Source of the DNA: Acidovorax sp. NCPPB 4044
Lineage (GTDB): Bacteria; Pseudomonadota; Gammaproteobacteria; Burkholderiales; Burkholderiaceae_C
DNA length: 64,000 bases
Direction of reading: 5' to 3'
Assembly (NCBI RefSeq): GCF_028069655.1
Contig: NZ_JAMCOS010000001.1
Span: forward strand, 2,696,001-2,760,000
Shown here: piece after piece, positions 1-8,817 of the stretch
How the letters are laid out: the number at the start of each line of letters is the position of its first letter
How positions within the stretch are numbered: the stretch's first letter is position 1
The notes under the pieces: model-generated
What the model was told of the DNA's origin: nothing
Database searches by the model: none
The model's input: the letters and a program-made list of their open reading frames with translations, nothing else
Made by a program: the position numbers and the translations under genes

Positions 1-417
1 CGCATCACCGATCCCGGCACGCTGCTCGACGGCGCGCGCCGCGCGATGCGCGCGAGCTTCCAGCGCGAGATGGACGTCGTGGAATCGAGCCTCTCGTTCC
101 TGGGTTCGGTGGCTTCCGTGAGCCCCTATGTCGGCCTGTTCGGCACCGTGTGGGGGATCATGCACGCCTTCACGGGCTTCGCGGGCATGGAGCAGGTCAC
201 CCTTGCCACGGTGGCGCCCGGCATCGCCGAAGCGCTCGTGGCCACGGCCATCGGCCTGTTTGCCGCCATTCCGGCCGTGGTCGCCTACAACCGCTTCGCA
301 CGCGACATCGACCGTGTGGCCATCCACCAGGAAACCTTCATCGAAGAGTTCTCCAACATCCTGCAGCGCAACCTCGGCGCGCACCCCGCGCCCGCCTCGT
401 CGGCCTCGGGCCACTGA
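1..417 (+). CDS. tolQ: TolQ, proton-channel subunit of the Tol-Pal system (5' partial)
   Basis: Inner-membrane motor subunit of the Tol-Pal system, which uses the proton gradient to drive TolA and pull the outer membrane inward at division. The frame is open from base 1, so the N-terminus and first membrane span are outside the window; 138 residues remain. Two spans are visible: one around SPYVGLFGTVWGIM and one around GIAEALVATAIGLFAAIP, the usual TolQ/ExbB/MotA pattern, followed by a short cytoplasmic tail. ExbB is the alternative family member. TolQ is preferred because the third gene of the operon ends in a TolA-type domain. tolR follows after 24 bases. Confidence 0.88.
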   Translation, partial: RITDPGTLLDGARRAMRASFQREMDVVESSLSFLGSVASVSPYVGLFGTVWGIMHAFTGFAGMEQVTLATVAPGIAEALVATAIGLFAAIPAVVAYNRFARDIDRVAIHQETFIEEFSNILQRNLGAHPAPASSASGH

Positions 418-441
418 TACGCACGCAGCAAGGAGCCTTCC

Positions 442-867
442 ATGCCCACCATGGCCTCGCGCGGCGGCAGCCGCCGCCGTTCGATGAACGAGATCAACAT
501 GGTCCCCTTCATCGACGTGATGCTGGTGCTGCTCATCATCTTCATGGTGACCGCACCCATGCTCACCCCCAGCAGCATCGACGTGCCCACCGTCGGCAAG
601 GGCGCCAAGCCGCCCAAGGCGTTCGGGCAGGTCATCGTGCAGAAGGACGGCAGCCTGCAGCTCAAGACCGGTGACCTCGAGCGCCCCATCACGCTCAAGG
701 AACTGGGCACCGCCGCCAAGGCCTGGCAGGCCACCCAGCCCGAGGGCACGCCGGTGCTGGTCACCGCCGACAAGGGCGTGACCTACGACAACGTGGTCAA
801 GGCCATGGACACGCTGCAGCGCGCAGGCGTGCAGCGCGTGGGGCTCACCGTCAAATCCGGCGGCTGA
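442..867 (+). CDS. tolR: TolR, motor partner of TolQ
   Basis: 141-residue ExbD/TolR family protein with one N-terminal membrane span and a periplasmic domain. The span carries the conserved protonatable aspartate (MVPFIDVMLVLLIIF, Asp25), which takes part in proton flow through the TolQ channel. The short basic N-terminus (RGGSRRRS) fits a cytoplasmic start. The length matches the family. It sits between tolQ and tolA on the same strand, 55 bases before tolA, so the three are read as one operon. Confidence 0.9.
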   Translation: MPTMASRGGSRRRSMNEINMVPFIDVMLVLLIIFMVTAPMLTPSSIDVPTVGKGAKPPKAFGQVIVQKDGSLQLKTGDLERPITLKELGTAAKAWQATQPEGTPVLVTADKGVTYDNVVKAMDTLQRAGVQRVGLTVKSGG

Positions 868-922
868 CCGCTCTCACCGCCGCACCCGCACACCGCCCCT
901 GGAGCCGCCCCCGCCGACCGCG

Positions 923-1915
923 ATGCACGCCACCAACGACCGAGATCAGTTCGCCCCCGAGCGTCCTCCAGGACGCCTGCGCGCCGTCGCACTCGCCGTG
1001 CTGGTCCATGCAGCCCTCATCGGTGCCTTGACCTGGGGCGTGAACTGGAAGACCAGCGCAGACCAACCCGCCGTCGAGGCCGAGATCTGGTCCGAACTGC
1101 CGCAGCAGGCGGCGCCGCGCGCCGTGGCACCGCCTCCACCGCCCGAGCCGGTGCCTGCGCCGGCTCCACCGCCCCCGGCTCCCGCACCGCCACCTCCGCC
1201 GCCTCCAAAGGCCGAGCCCCAGCCGCGCGAGGCGGACATCGCCATCGAACGCGAGAAAAAGCGCGTCGAGCAGGAGAAGAAGGAACGCCAGCTCCAGGCC
1301 GAACGCGATAAGCGGGAGCGCGAGCGCAAGGAACAGGCCGAGCAGGAGCGCAAGGAGCGCCTGCAAAAGGACAAGGAACAGCGCGAGAAGGAACAGCAAC
1401 GCGAGAAGGACCGCCGCGAGCAGCAGGAAAAGCTGGAAAAGCAGCAGGCCGAAAAAGAGCGGCAGGAACAGGCCCAGAAGAAACAGGCGGACGACAAGCG
1501 CAAGGCCGAGGAAAAGCGCAAGGCCGAAGCAGCGGATGCCAAGCGCACTGAAGCCCTGCGGCAGGAGAACATCCGCCGCATGCAGGGGCTTGCCGGGGCC
1601 ACGGGCGGGGAAACGGCCACGGGCAATGCCCAGCGCAGTTCCGGCCCATCGGGCAGCTATGGCGGCAAGGTGGCGGCCAAGGTGCGCCCGAACATCGTCT
1701 ATCCGGATGCCATCTCGGACAACCCTCGCACCGAAGTGGAAGTACGGGCCGCGCCCGACGGCACCATCGTCGGCGCGCGCGTCACGAAGTCCAGCGGCAA
1801 CAAGGCCTGGGACGACGCCGTGGTCAAGGCGCTGGAGAAAACCGAAACCCTGCCCCGCGACGTGGATGGGCGCGTGCCCCCGTCGCTGGTGATCGGTTTC
1901 CGGCCCAAGGATTGA
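923..1915 (+). CDS. tolA: TolA, envelope-spanning protein of the Tol system
   Basis: 330 residues in the three-part TolA layout. A membrane anchor lies near residues 13-35. It is followed by a proline-rich hinge (about 65-100) and a very long charged Lys/Glu/Arg/Gln helix (about 100-205). The C-terminal globular domain (about 245-330) has the TonB/TolA pattern and the ending VDGRVPPSLVIGFRPKD. TolA links the TolQR motor to Pal and outer-membrane partners. TonB is the alternative, but the C-terminal domain is more like TolA of Burkholderiales. The gene is directly followed by a terminator and an opposing MFS gene; tolB and pal, often next, are absent. Confidence 0.88.
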   Translation: MHATNDRDQFAPERPPGRLRAVALAVLVHAALIGALTWGVNWKTSADQPAVEAEIWSELPQQAAPRAVAPPPPPEPVPAPAPPPPAPAPPPPPPPKAEPQPREADIAIEREKKRVEQEKKERQLQAERDKRERERKEQAEQERKERLQKDKEQREKEQQREKDRREQQEKLEKQQAEKERQEQAQKKQADDKRKAEEKRKAEAADAKRTEALRQENIRRMQGLAGATGGETATGNAQRSSGPSGSYGGKVAAKVRPNIVYPDAISDNPRTEVEVRAAPDGTIVGARVTKSSGNKAWDDAVVKALEKTETLPRDVDGRVPPSLVIGFRPKD

Positions 1916-2110
1916 GGGCAGGCGACACGGCGGGGCTGCCGGGGTTCTTGCCACGGCCTGCCGATTGCAGCACGGTGGTCGGCGGCGGAGCCGGTATCTC
2001 CGCCAGAATCTCTGGGGCCGCCCAGCGAGGCACCCGGGCAGGTGCCTGATTTGCGGCGAGAGACCGCGTAGGCTTCGGCAGCCACCGCGGCCTTGCCGAT
2101 CTACCCTCCA

Positions 2111-2150
2111 AAGCAAAAGGCCACGTTTTCACGTGGCCTTTTGCTTGGTT
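2111..2150. terminator. Rho-independent terminator between tolA and the opposing MFS gene
   Basis: A perfect 16-bp inverted repeat (2111-2126 and 2131-2146) with a 4-base loop. The flanks are A-rich on the left and TTTTGCTTGGTT-like on the right, so it can work in both directions. It lies between the convergent tolA (stop 1915) and MFS gene (stop 2194). Nothing else is recognised in 1916-2110. Confidence 0.85.
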
Positions 2151-2193
2151 CGGGCTGGATCAGCGCCACTGTGCGTGGCACAACCCGTTGCGC

Positions 2194-3531
2194 TCACTCA
2201 TCGGCGCGCTGGCGCTCGATCATGCGGTTGATGCGCAGGGCGCCCAAAGTGCAGACCACGCCCGAGAGCAGGTAGATGCACACGGCCACGAGCCCGAAGC
2301 GGGCCGACAGCCCCAGGGCCACCAGCGGCGCAAAGGCGGCCCCCACCAGCCAAGCCAGATCGGTCGACAGCGCGGCACCGGTGTAGCGGTAGCGCGGGGA
2401 GAAGTTGGCCGTGACCGTGCCCGAGGCCTGGCCGTAGGACAAGCCGAGCAGCACGAAGCCCACTAGGATGAAGATGTTGTTGCCCACCGTGCCGCTGCTG
2501 AGCAACCAGGGGGTGACCAGGCTGAACACGCCGATCAGGCACGCCATGGTGCCGAGCGTGTTGCGTCGGCCCACCCGGTCCGCAAGGCGGCCGGACACCA
2601 CGATGGCGACCGCCGCACAGAAGGCGCCCGCGATCTGCACGCCCAGCACGTGGGTGATGGATTGCTCGGAATACATCGAGATCCACGACAGCGGGAACAC
2701 CGTCACCACATGGAAGAGTGCGAAGCTGGCCAGCGCGGCGAACGCGCCCAGCACCACGTTGCGGCCCTCGTTGCGCATCAGGCGCACGGCGCCCACCGGC
2801 TCCAGTTCGCGCTGCTGCAGCAGTTCGGTGTACGACTGGCCCACGATGAGCCGCAGCCGGGCGAACAGGGCCACCACGTTGATGGCGAATGCCACGAAGA
2901 ACGGATAGCGCCAGCCCCAGTCGAGGAACTCGCGCACCGTGAGGTTGCTGTAGAGGTAGGCGAACAGGCTCGCGGCCAGCGCGAACCCGACCGGGGCCCC
3001 CAGTTGCCCGATCATCGCGTACCAGCCCCGGCGCTCGCGCGGCGCCGACATTGCCAGCAGGGACGGGAGGCCGTCCCAGGAGCCGCCCAATGCCAGACCC
3101 TGCCCCAGCCGCAGCACGATCAGGGCAGCGATGGCGAGATTGCCCACGCTGTCGTAGCTCGGCAGGAACGCCATGCCCGCCGTGGAACCGCCCAGCAGGA
3201 AGAGCGACAGCGTGAGCTTGGTGCCCCGGCCCCAGCGGCGCTGCACGGCCATCGAGATGGCGGTGCCGATCGGGCGGGCGACGAATGCCACCGCGAAGAT
3301 GGCGAAGGCCATCAGGGTGCCATCCAGCCGGGACAGGAAGGGAAACAGGAAGGAAGGAAACACCAGTACGCAGGCGATTCCGAAAACGAAGAAGTCGAAA
3401 TACTCGGATGACCGGCCGATGATCACGCCCACGGCGATTTCGCTCGGGGTGGCCTCTTCATGGGTGTCCGCATGGGACAGCGATTCCTCGTGATGGAAAC
3501 TCCCGGAGGGATAGGTGGCGGAACCTGCCAT
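2194..3531 (-). CDS. MFS transporter, metabolite:H+ symporter type
   Basis: 445 residues with about twelve hydrophobic segments. The N-terminal region (IIGRSSEYFDFFVFG) and the second-half motif (SGRLADRVGRRNTLG) are typical of the metabolite:H+ symporter branch (ProP/KgtP/ShiA-like) of the major facilitator superfamily. It probably imports a small organic acid or osmolyte by proton symport; the substrate cannot be read from the sequence. The ATG at 3531 is preceded by GAGGAG at good spacing. It stands alone, convergent with tolA and divergent from cyoA. Confidence 0.85.
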   Translation of the reverse strand: MAGSATYPSGSFHHEESLSHADTHEEATPSEIAVGVIIGRSSEYFDFFVFGIACVLVFPSFLFPFLSRLDGTLMAFAIFAVAFVARPIGTAISMAVQRRWGRGTKLTLSLFLLGGSTAGMAFLPSYDSVGNLAIAALIVLRLGQGLALGGSWDGLPSLLAMSAPRERRGWYAMIGQLGAPVGFALAASLFAYLYSNLTVREFLDWGWRYPFFVAFAINVVALFARLRLIVGQSYTELLQQRELEPVGAVRLMRNEGRNVVLGAFAALASFALFHVVTVFPLSWISMYSEQSITHVLGVQIAGAFCAAVAIVVSGRLADRVGRRNTLGTMACLIGVFSLVTPWLLSSGTVGNNIFILVGFVLLGLSYGQASGTVTANFSPRYRYTGAALSTDLAWLVGAAFAPLVALGLSARFGLVAVCIYLLSGVVCTLGALRINRMIERQRADE

Positions 3532-3704
3532 ATGAACACTCCTCGATGCATGCTGAACACCACCCGGTTCTACACCCCGTGCATGGCACCGGCAAGGCGA
3601 CTTTCCCCCTAGAGAGGGTCGGATAAACCCTTACACGGCCACGGGTTTTGCGCTCATCGGCCTGCAGCCCGCGCCAGCACGTGCCGCACGCGCGCGCTTT
3701 GACC

Positions 3705-3721
3705 TTGGACAAAATGTCCAA
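3705..3721. promoter_or_regulatory. 17-bp perfect palindrome upstream of cyoA (probable operator)
   Basis: TTGGACAAAATGTCCAA is a perfect palindrome with 7-bp arms and a 3-bp centre. It overlaps the 3' side of a TTGACC hexamer (3699-3704) that could be a -35 element. A second inverted repeat, ATTACA (3742-3747) / TGTAAT (3760-3765), lies downstream, before the cyoA start at 3808. It is in the gap between the divergent MFS gene and cyoA. Which regulator binds is unknown. Confidence 0.5.
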
Positions 3722-3807
3722 TCGACATGTCGCTCCCAGGTATTACATTTGGCCGGTTCTGTAATCCGCGTTTATCCCTAAACGCGCTTCTGTTACGCCC
3801 CCCAAGC

Positions 3808-4854
3808 ATGCTGAAAATCAAGAAACTCCGCGGGCCCGCGTGGCTCGGTGCGGCTGCCTTGGCAGCCAGTCTGACTGGCTGCAGCAAGGCCGTCGTCCTC
3901 AATCCGGCAGGAGACGTCGCTGCGCAGCAAGGCCAGTTGGTCGTCACCGCCACGCTGCTGATGCTGATCATCATCGTTCCGGTGATCCTGCTCACGTTCT
4001 TCTTCGCCTGGAAATACCGCCAGTCGAACACCGAGGCCGAATACGACCCCGACTGGCACCACTCCACCACGCTGGAACTGGTGATCTGGACCGTGCCGCT
4101 GATGATCATCATCGCGCTGGGCGCCCTGACCTGGATCAGCACCCACAAGCTGGACCCCTACCGCCCGCTGGACCGCATCGACGCCAGCCGTCCGCTGCCC
4201 GCCAGCGTCAAGCCGCTGGAAATCCAGGTCGTGGCGATGGACTGGAAGTGGGCCTTCTTCTATCCGGAACAAGGCATCGCGACGGTGAACGAGGTGGCTG
4301 CCCCGGTGGACCGCCCCATCGTCTTCAAACTCACGTCCACCTCCACGATGAACGCGTTCTACGTGCCCGACCTCGCCGGCATGATCTACACCATGCCCGG
4401 CATGCAGACCGAGCTGAACGCCATCATCAACAAGGCCGGCGTGTTCCACGGCTTCTCGTCGCACTACAGCGGTCCCGGCTTCTCGGGCATGACCTTCAAG
4501 TTCCACGGCCTGAGCGACTCCGATTTCGACAAGTGGCTCGCCGACGTGAAGGGCTCCGGCAAGGCGCTGGACAGCAAGACCTACCTCGCACTCGCCAAGC
4601 CCAGCGAGCGCCACCCCGTGGAGCGCTTCGCGTCCGTCGAGGACGGCCTCTACGACAAGGTGCTGAACCGCTGCGTGGAAGACGGCAAGATGTGCATGCA
4701 CCACATGATGGCCATCGACGCCAACGGCGGCGAAGCCTATGCCCGGGCGAACGGCCTGAACCTGCCCCAGGACGTCTGCACGGCCGAGAACTCGGCCCGC
4801 GTGATCGCTTCCCTGGAAACGCGCGACGCATCCCGCGCCACCACCCCGCAATGA
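3808..4854 (+). CDS. cyoA: Ubiquinol oxidase bo3 subunit II, lipoprotein
   Basis: Subunit II of the cytochrome bo3 quinol oxidase, which oxidises ubiquinol, reduces oxygen to water and pumps protons. The start at 3808 gives 348 residues, the normal CyoA length. The next in-frame ATG upstream (3727) would add a non-signal stretch and overlap the palindromic control region. A lipoprotein signal ends in LTGC (Cys25). Two membrane spans follow (about 40-65 and 85-105), then a periplasmic cupredoxin-fold domain. The copper-binding ligands of cytochrome c oxidases are not evident, as expected for a quinol oxidase. It is first of the operon cyoABCD-SURF1. Confidence 0.93.
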   Translation: MLKIKKLRGPAWLGAAALAASLTGCSKAVVLNPAGDVAAQQGQLVVTATLLMLIIIVPVILLTFFFAWKYRQSNTEAEYDPDWHHSTTLELVIWTVPLMIIIALGALTWISTHKLDPYRPLDRIDASRPLPASVKPLEIQVVAMDWKWAFFYPEQGIATVNEVAAPVDRPIVFKLTSTSTMNAFYVPDLAGMIYTMPGMQTELNAIINKAGVFHGFSSHYSGPGFSGMTFKFHGLSDSDFDKWLADVKGSGKALDSKTYLALAKPSERHPVERFASVEDGLYDKVLNRCVEDGKMCMHHMMAIDANGGEAYARANGLNLPQDVCTAENSARVIASLETRDASRATTPQ

Positions 4855-4911
4855 CCCTGTCGGGCCGGACGCGCGCATAGCGCCGGCGGCCCCTTTCCGA
4901 AGAGACTCGAT

Positions 4912-6912
4912 ATGTCCGAACCAACTTCTGCGTCTCACTGGGCCCTGGGACGGCTCACCTGGGATTCCGTCCCGATGGCGCACGAGCCCATCGTGCTGTG
5001 GACCTTCATCGCCGTGGCGCTGGGCGGCATCGCCGTGATGGCCGCCATCGCGCGCTTCCGCCTGTTCGGCCCTCTGTGGCGCGACTGGATCTGCAGCATC
5101 GACCACAAGAAGATCGGGATCATGTACATGATCCTGGGCCTGGTGATGCTGCTGCGCGGCTTCGCCGACGCCGTCATGATGCGCCTGCAGCAGGCCGTCG
5201 CCTTCGGCGACAACGTCGGCTACCTGCCGCCGCACCACTACGACCAGATCTTCACGGCCCACGGCGTGATCATGATCTTCTTCGTGGCGATGCCGCTGGT
5301 GACGGGCCTCATGAACTACCTCGTGCCGCTGCAGATCGGTGCGCGCGACGTGTCGTTCCCGTTCCTGAACAACTTCAGCTTCTGGATGACCACCGCCGGT
5401 GCCATCCTCGTGATGGTGTCGCTGTTCCTGGGCGAGTTCTCCACGTCCGGCTGGCTGGCTCTCTCCAACCTGGGGGCGCAGAACCCGGGGGTGGGGCTGG
5501 ACTACTACATCTGGGCGCTGCAGATCGCGGGGGTCGGGACGACGCTGTCGGGCATCAACCTGATCGTCACCATCATCAAGATGCGCGCCCCCGGCATGAA
5601 CCTGATGAAGATGCCGATCTTCACCTGGACCTCGCTGTGCACCAACGCGCTGATCGTGGCGTCGTTCCCCGTGCTGACGGCCGCGCTGGTCCTGATGTCG
5701 CTCGACCGCTACGTCGGCACCAACTTCTTCACGAACGACCTGGGCGGCAACCCCATGCTGTACGTGAACCTGATCTGGATCTGGGGCCACCCGGAGGTCT
5801 ACATCCTGGTGCTGCCAGCCTTCGGCATCTTCTCCGAAGTCGTGGCCACGTTCTGCCGCAAGCGCCTGTTCGGCTACACCTCCATGGTGTACGCCACGGT
5901 GGTGATCACCATCCTGTCGTACCTCGTGTGGCTGCACCACTTCTTCACGATGGGCTCCGGCGCGAGCGTGAACACGTTCTTCGGCATCACGACGATGATC
6001 ATCTCGATCCCGACGGGCGCGAAGATCTTCAACTGGCTGTTCACAATGTACAAGGGCCGCATCCGCTTCGAGCTGCCCATGATGTGGACGGTGGCGTTCA
6101 TGGTCACGTTCGCCATCGGCGGCATGACCGGCGTGCTGCTGGCCGTGCCTCCGGCCGACTTCGTGCTGCACAACAGCCTGTTCCTGATCGCCCACTTCCA
6201 CAACGTGATCATCGGCGGCGTGCTGTTCGGCCTGTTCGCCGGCATCAATTACTGGTATCCCAAGGCTTTCGGCTACAAGCTCGACCGCACCTGGGGCCTG
6301 CGCTCCTTCTGGCTCTGGGTCATCGGCTTCTGGGTCGCCTTCGCACCGCTGTACGTGCTGGGCCTGCTGGGCGTGACGCGCCGCGTGAACCACTTCGAGG
6401 ACCCGTCCCTGCAGATCTGGTTCGTGATCGCCGCCATCGGCGCGGGCATCATCGCCCTGGGCATCGCCTGCTTCCTGATCCAGATCGCCGTGAGCTATCT
6501 GAAGCGCGACCAGCTGCGCGACTTCACGGGCGACCCGTGGGATGCGCGCACCCTGGAATGGGCCACGTCTTCGCCCCCGCCGCAGTACAACTTCGCGTTC
6601 ACGCCCGTCGTGCACGAGATCGATGCCTGGTGGGACATGAAGAAGCACGGCTACCAACGTCCGCTGACGGGCTTCAAGCCCATTCACATGCCGTCCAACA
6701 CCGGCGCGGGCGCCGTGATCTCGGCCTTCTCCCTGGTCCTGGGCTTTGCGCTGATCTGGCACATGTGGCTGCTCGCGGGAGTGTCGTTCGCCGGCATCGT
6801 GCTGGCCGCGATCATCCACACGTTCAACTACAAGCGCGACTTCTACATTCCGGCCGATGAAGTCATCAAGACCGAAGAAGCCCGCACACTCTATATCGCA
6901 CGCCATGTCTGA
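4912..6912 (+). CDS. cyoB: Ubiquinol oxidase bo3 subunit I (catalytic)
   Basis: 666-residue heme-copper oxidase subunit I holding heme b, heme o3 and CuB. The ligands are visible: His117 (TAHGVIM) and His428/His430 ([10 protein letters not shown]) for hemes, and His293 with Tyr297 (WGHPEVY) plus His342/His343 for CuB and the His-Tyr cross-link. About fifteen membrane spans agree with CyoB rather than a 12-span cytochrome c oxidase. The ATG at 4912 follows GAAGAGA. The stop overlaps the cyoC start by eight bases (ATGTCTGA), so translation is probably coupled. Confidence 0.96.
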   Translation: MSEPTSASHWALGRLTWDSVPMAHEPIVLWTFIAVALGGIAVMAAIARFRLFGPLWRDWICSIDHKKIGIMYMILGLVMLLRGFADAVMMRLQQAVAFGDNVGYLPPHHYDQIFTAHGVIMIFFVAMPLVTGLMNYLVPLQIGARDVSFPFLNNFSFWMTTAGAILVMVSLFLGEFSTSGWLALSNLGAQNPGVGLDYYIWALQIAGVGTTLSGINLIVTIIKMRAPGMNLMKMPIFTWTSLCTNALIVASFPVLTAALVLMSLDRYVGTNFFTNDLGGNPMLYVNLIWIWGHPEVYILVLPAFGIFSEVVATFCRKRLFGYTSMVYATVVITILSYLVWLHHFFTMGSGASVNTFFGITTMIISIPTGAKIFNWLFTMYKGRIRFELPMMWTVAFMVTFAIGGMTGVLLAVPPADFVLHNSLFLIAHFHNVIIGGVLFGLFAGINYWYPKAFGYKLDRTWGLRSFWLWVIGFWVAFAPLYVLGLLGVTRRVNHFEDPSLQIWFVIAAIGAGIIALGIACFLIQIAVSYLKRDQLRDFTGDPWDARTLEWATSSPPPQYNFAFTPVVHEIDAWWDMKKHGYQRPLTGFKPIHMPSNTGAGAVISAFSLVLGFALIWHMWLLAGVSFAGIVLAAIIHTFNYKRDFYIPADEVIKTEEARTLYIARHV

Positions 6913-7537
6913 GATCCGTTACCAAGCAGGCGCCGCGGGCGCCGTGGCTTCCCGCGATTTCCACCTCGCGGAGGAGCCCCATCCAGAGAACGGCACCGCG
7001 CTGGGCTTCTGGCTCTACCTGATGAGCGACTGCCTCATCTTCGCGGCCCTCTTCGCCACCTATGGCGTGCTGGGCCGCAGCTATGCGGCCGGCCCCACGG
7101 GCGCGCAGCTGTTCGACCTGACGCTGGTGGCCATCAACACCGCCTTCCTGCTGCTGTCGTCCATCACCTTCGGCTTTGCCATGCTGCAAAAGCAAAAGGG
7201 CAATGTGCGCGGCACGCTGGTGTGGCTGGCGGTCACGGGCCTCTTCGGCCTGTGCTTCCTGGGCCTGGAGCTCTATGAGTTCTCGCACCTGCTGCACGAA
7301 GGCGCCGGCCCGCAGCGCAGCGCCTTCCTGTCCGCCTTCTTCACGCTGGTCGGCACCCACGGCCTGCACGTCACCTTCGGCCTGATCTGGCTGGTGGTGC
7401 TGATGATCCAGATCGGCAAGCACGGCCTGATCCCCGAGAACAACCGCCGCCTGATGTGCCTGTCGATGTTCTGGCACTTCCTGGACGTGGTCTGGATCGG
7501 CGTCTTCACCTTTGTGTACCTGATGGGAGTGCTGTAA
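6905..7537 (+). CDS. cyoC: Ubiquinol oxidase bo3 subunit III
   Basis: 210 residues with five membrane spans, the CyoC form of heme-copper oxidase subunit III. It has the conserved [20 protein letters not shown] segment near the N-terminus and [18 protein letters not shown] at the end. The start at 6905 lies inside the last codons of cyoB. An upstream in-frame start would read further back into cyoB and add unrelated residues. It stabilises subunit I. cyoD follows after two bases. Confidence 0.94.
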   Translation: MSEIRYQAGAAGAVASRDFHLAEEPHPENGTALGFWLYLMSDCLIFAALFATYGVLGRSYAAGPTGAQLFDLTLVAINTAFLLLSSITFGFAMLQKQKGNVRGTLVWLAVTGLFGLCFLGLELYEFSHLLHEGAGPQRSAFLSAFFTLVGTHGLHVTFGLIWLVVLMIQIGKHGLIPENNRRLMCLSMFWHFLDVVWIGVFTFVYLMGVL

Positions 7538-7539
7538 AC

Positions 7540-7956
7540 ATGAGCGCACAGAATTCACACGCACACGCAGGCCACGACCATCATCACCACGATGAGGGCC
7601 CGCACAGCACGTTCTCCGGCTACATGATCGGCTTCGTGCTGTCGATCGTCCTGACCGCCATTCCGTTCTGGCTCGTGATGGCCAAGGTGATCTCCGACCG
7701 CAACACCGCCATCCTGGTGCTCGGCGGCTTCGCCGTGGTCCAGATCCTGGTGCACATGGTGTATTTCCTGCACATGAACGGCAAGGTCGAAGGCGGCTGG
7801 ACCATGCTGTCCACGATCTTCACCGTGGTGTTCGTGGCGATCGCCATCGCCGGCACGCTGTGGGTCATGTTCCACATGAACACCAACATGATGCCGGAGC
7901 ACACGATGCCCGCATCCACAGCCCCGCTGCCCCCGCCGGTGAACAACGCGCCCTGA
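7540..7956 (+). CDS. cyoD: Ubiquinol oxidase bo3 subunit IV
   Basis: 138 residues with three membrane spans and the CyoD signature HMVYFLHMNGKVEGGW. The His-rich N-terminus (HAHAGHDHHHHDE) is longer than in enteric CyoD and might bind metal, though this is only a suggestion. The start at 7540 is two bases after the cyoC stop. No cyoE (heme O synthase) follows; a SURF1 gene takes that place. Confidence 0.92.
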   Translation: MSAQNSHAHAGHDHHHHDEGPHSTFSGYMIGFVLSIVLTAIPFWLVMAKVISDRNTAILVLGGFAVVQILVHMVYFLHMNGKVEGGWTMLSTIFTVVFVAIAIAGTLWVMFHMNTNMMPEHTMPASTAPLPPPVNNAP

Positions 7957-7962
7957 CGCGCC

Positions 7963-8817
7963 GTGGCGGACCGCAGACCGGACGCCGGCCCCCGCCGGCG
8001 CTCCCCCTTGCTGAAGGCGATGCTCATCCTGGTGGGCATCGCCTTGTTTTTGGGCTTCGTGGCGCTGGGCACCTGGCAGGTGCAGCGCCGGGCCTGGAAA
8101 CTCGCGCTGATCGAGCGCGTGGACCAGCGCGTGCACAGCACCCCCGTGCCGATTCCCGGGCCCGCCGAATGGCCGCGGGTCGATGCCGCGGGCTATGAAT
8201 ACCTTCCCGTCACGGCCACTGGCCGCTGGCTCGGCGACAAGACGGTGCTGGCCCAGGCCACCACCGAACTGGGCGCCGGTTTCTGGGTGATGACGCCCCT
8301 GCAGCAGCCGGACGGCACGCAGGTGCTGGTCAACCGCGGCTTCGTGCCGCAGGAGCAGCGGGCCCGCTGGCTGCCCGGTGCGCAGGCCAATGCCGATACA
8401 GCCGTCCGCACGGCCACGCCCGTCACCGTGCAGGGCCTGTTGCGCCTCGGCGAGCCGCGCGGCGGCTTCCTGCGGGCCAACGATCCCGCGCAGCAGCGCT
8501 GGTACTCGCGCGACGTCGCCGCCATCGCCGCGGACCGGCAACTCGCGCAGGCCGCCCCGTTCTTCATCGATGCCGGCCTGCCCGATCCGCGGGCCCCGGC
8601 GGCCCAGGCCGCTGCGCCCACCGCTGCGCAGGCCGCGTGGCCGCGTGCCGGCATGACGGTGATCCGCTTCCCCAACAGCCATCTCGTCTATGCCTTGACC
8701 TGGTACGGGCTGGCCCTGATGGTTGCCGGTGCGGGCTGGTATGTGGCACGCTACGAGTTTCGCCTGCGCGCCGCCGACCGTGCCCTCTCCCGCTCCACGC
8801 CACAGCCTCCGCGCTGA
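7963..8817 (+). CDS. SURF1 family oxidase assembly protein
   Basis: 284 residues with the SURF1 layout: an N-terminal membrane span (about 18-38), a periplasmic domain and a C-terminal span (about 232-254). Recognisable segments are GTWQVQRRAWKLALI, YLPVTATGRWL and VLVNRGFVP. SURF1 proteins help insert heme into terminal oxidases. Its place right after cyoD suggests service to the bo3 enzyme, although SURF1 is best known from heme a oxidases. The start taken is GTG 7963, six bases after cyoD; the ATG at 8020 is a later alternative but would leave almost no residues before the first span. Confidence 0.85.
   Translation: MADRRPDAGPRRRSPLLKAMLILVGIALFLGFVALGTWQVQRRAWKLALIERVDQRVHSTPVPIPGPAEWPRVDAAGYEYLPVTATGRWLGDKTVLAQATTELGAGFWVMTPLQQPDGTQVLVNRGFVPQEQRARWLPGAQANADTAVRTATPVTVQGLLRLGEPRGGFLRANDPAQQRWYSRDVAAIAADRQLAQAAPFFIDAGLPDPRAPAAQAAAPTAAQAAWPRAGMTVIRFPNSHLVYALTWYGLALMVAGAGWYVARYEFRLRAADRALSRSTPQPPR

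Noticed and set aside
3699..3721. The cyoA palindrome as an FNR or Fur box
   Set aside because: It matches neither the TTGAT-N4-ATCAA pattern nor the GATAAT-type Fur repeats.
3793..6906. A 1037-residue open frame on the minus strand across cyoA and cyoB
   Set aside because: His/Arg/Gly-rich translation with no motif, antisense to strongly conserved oxidase genes; high GC keeps such frames open.
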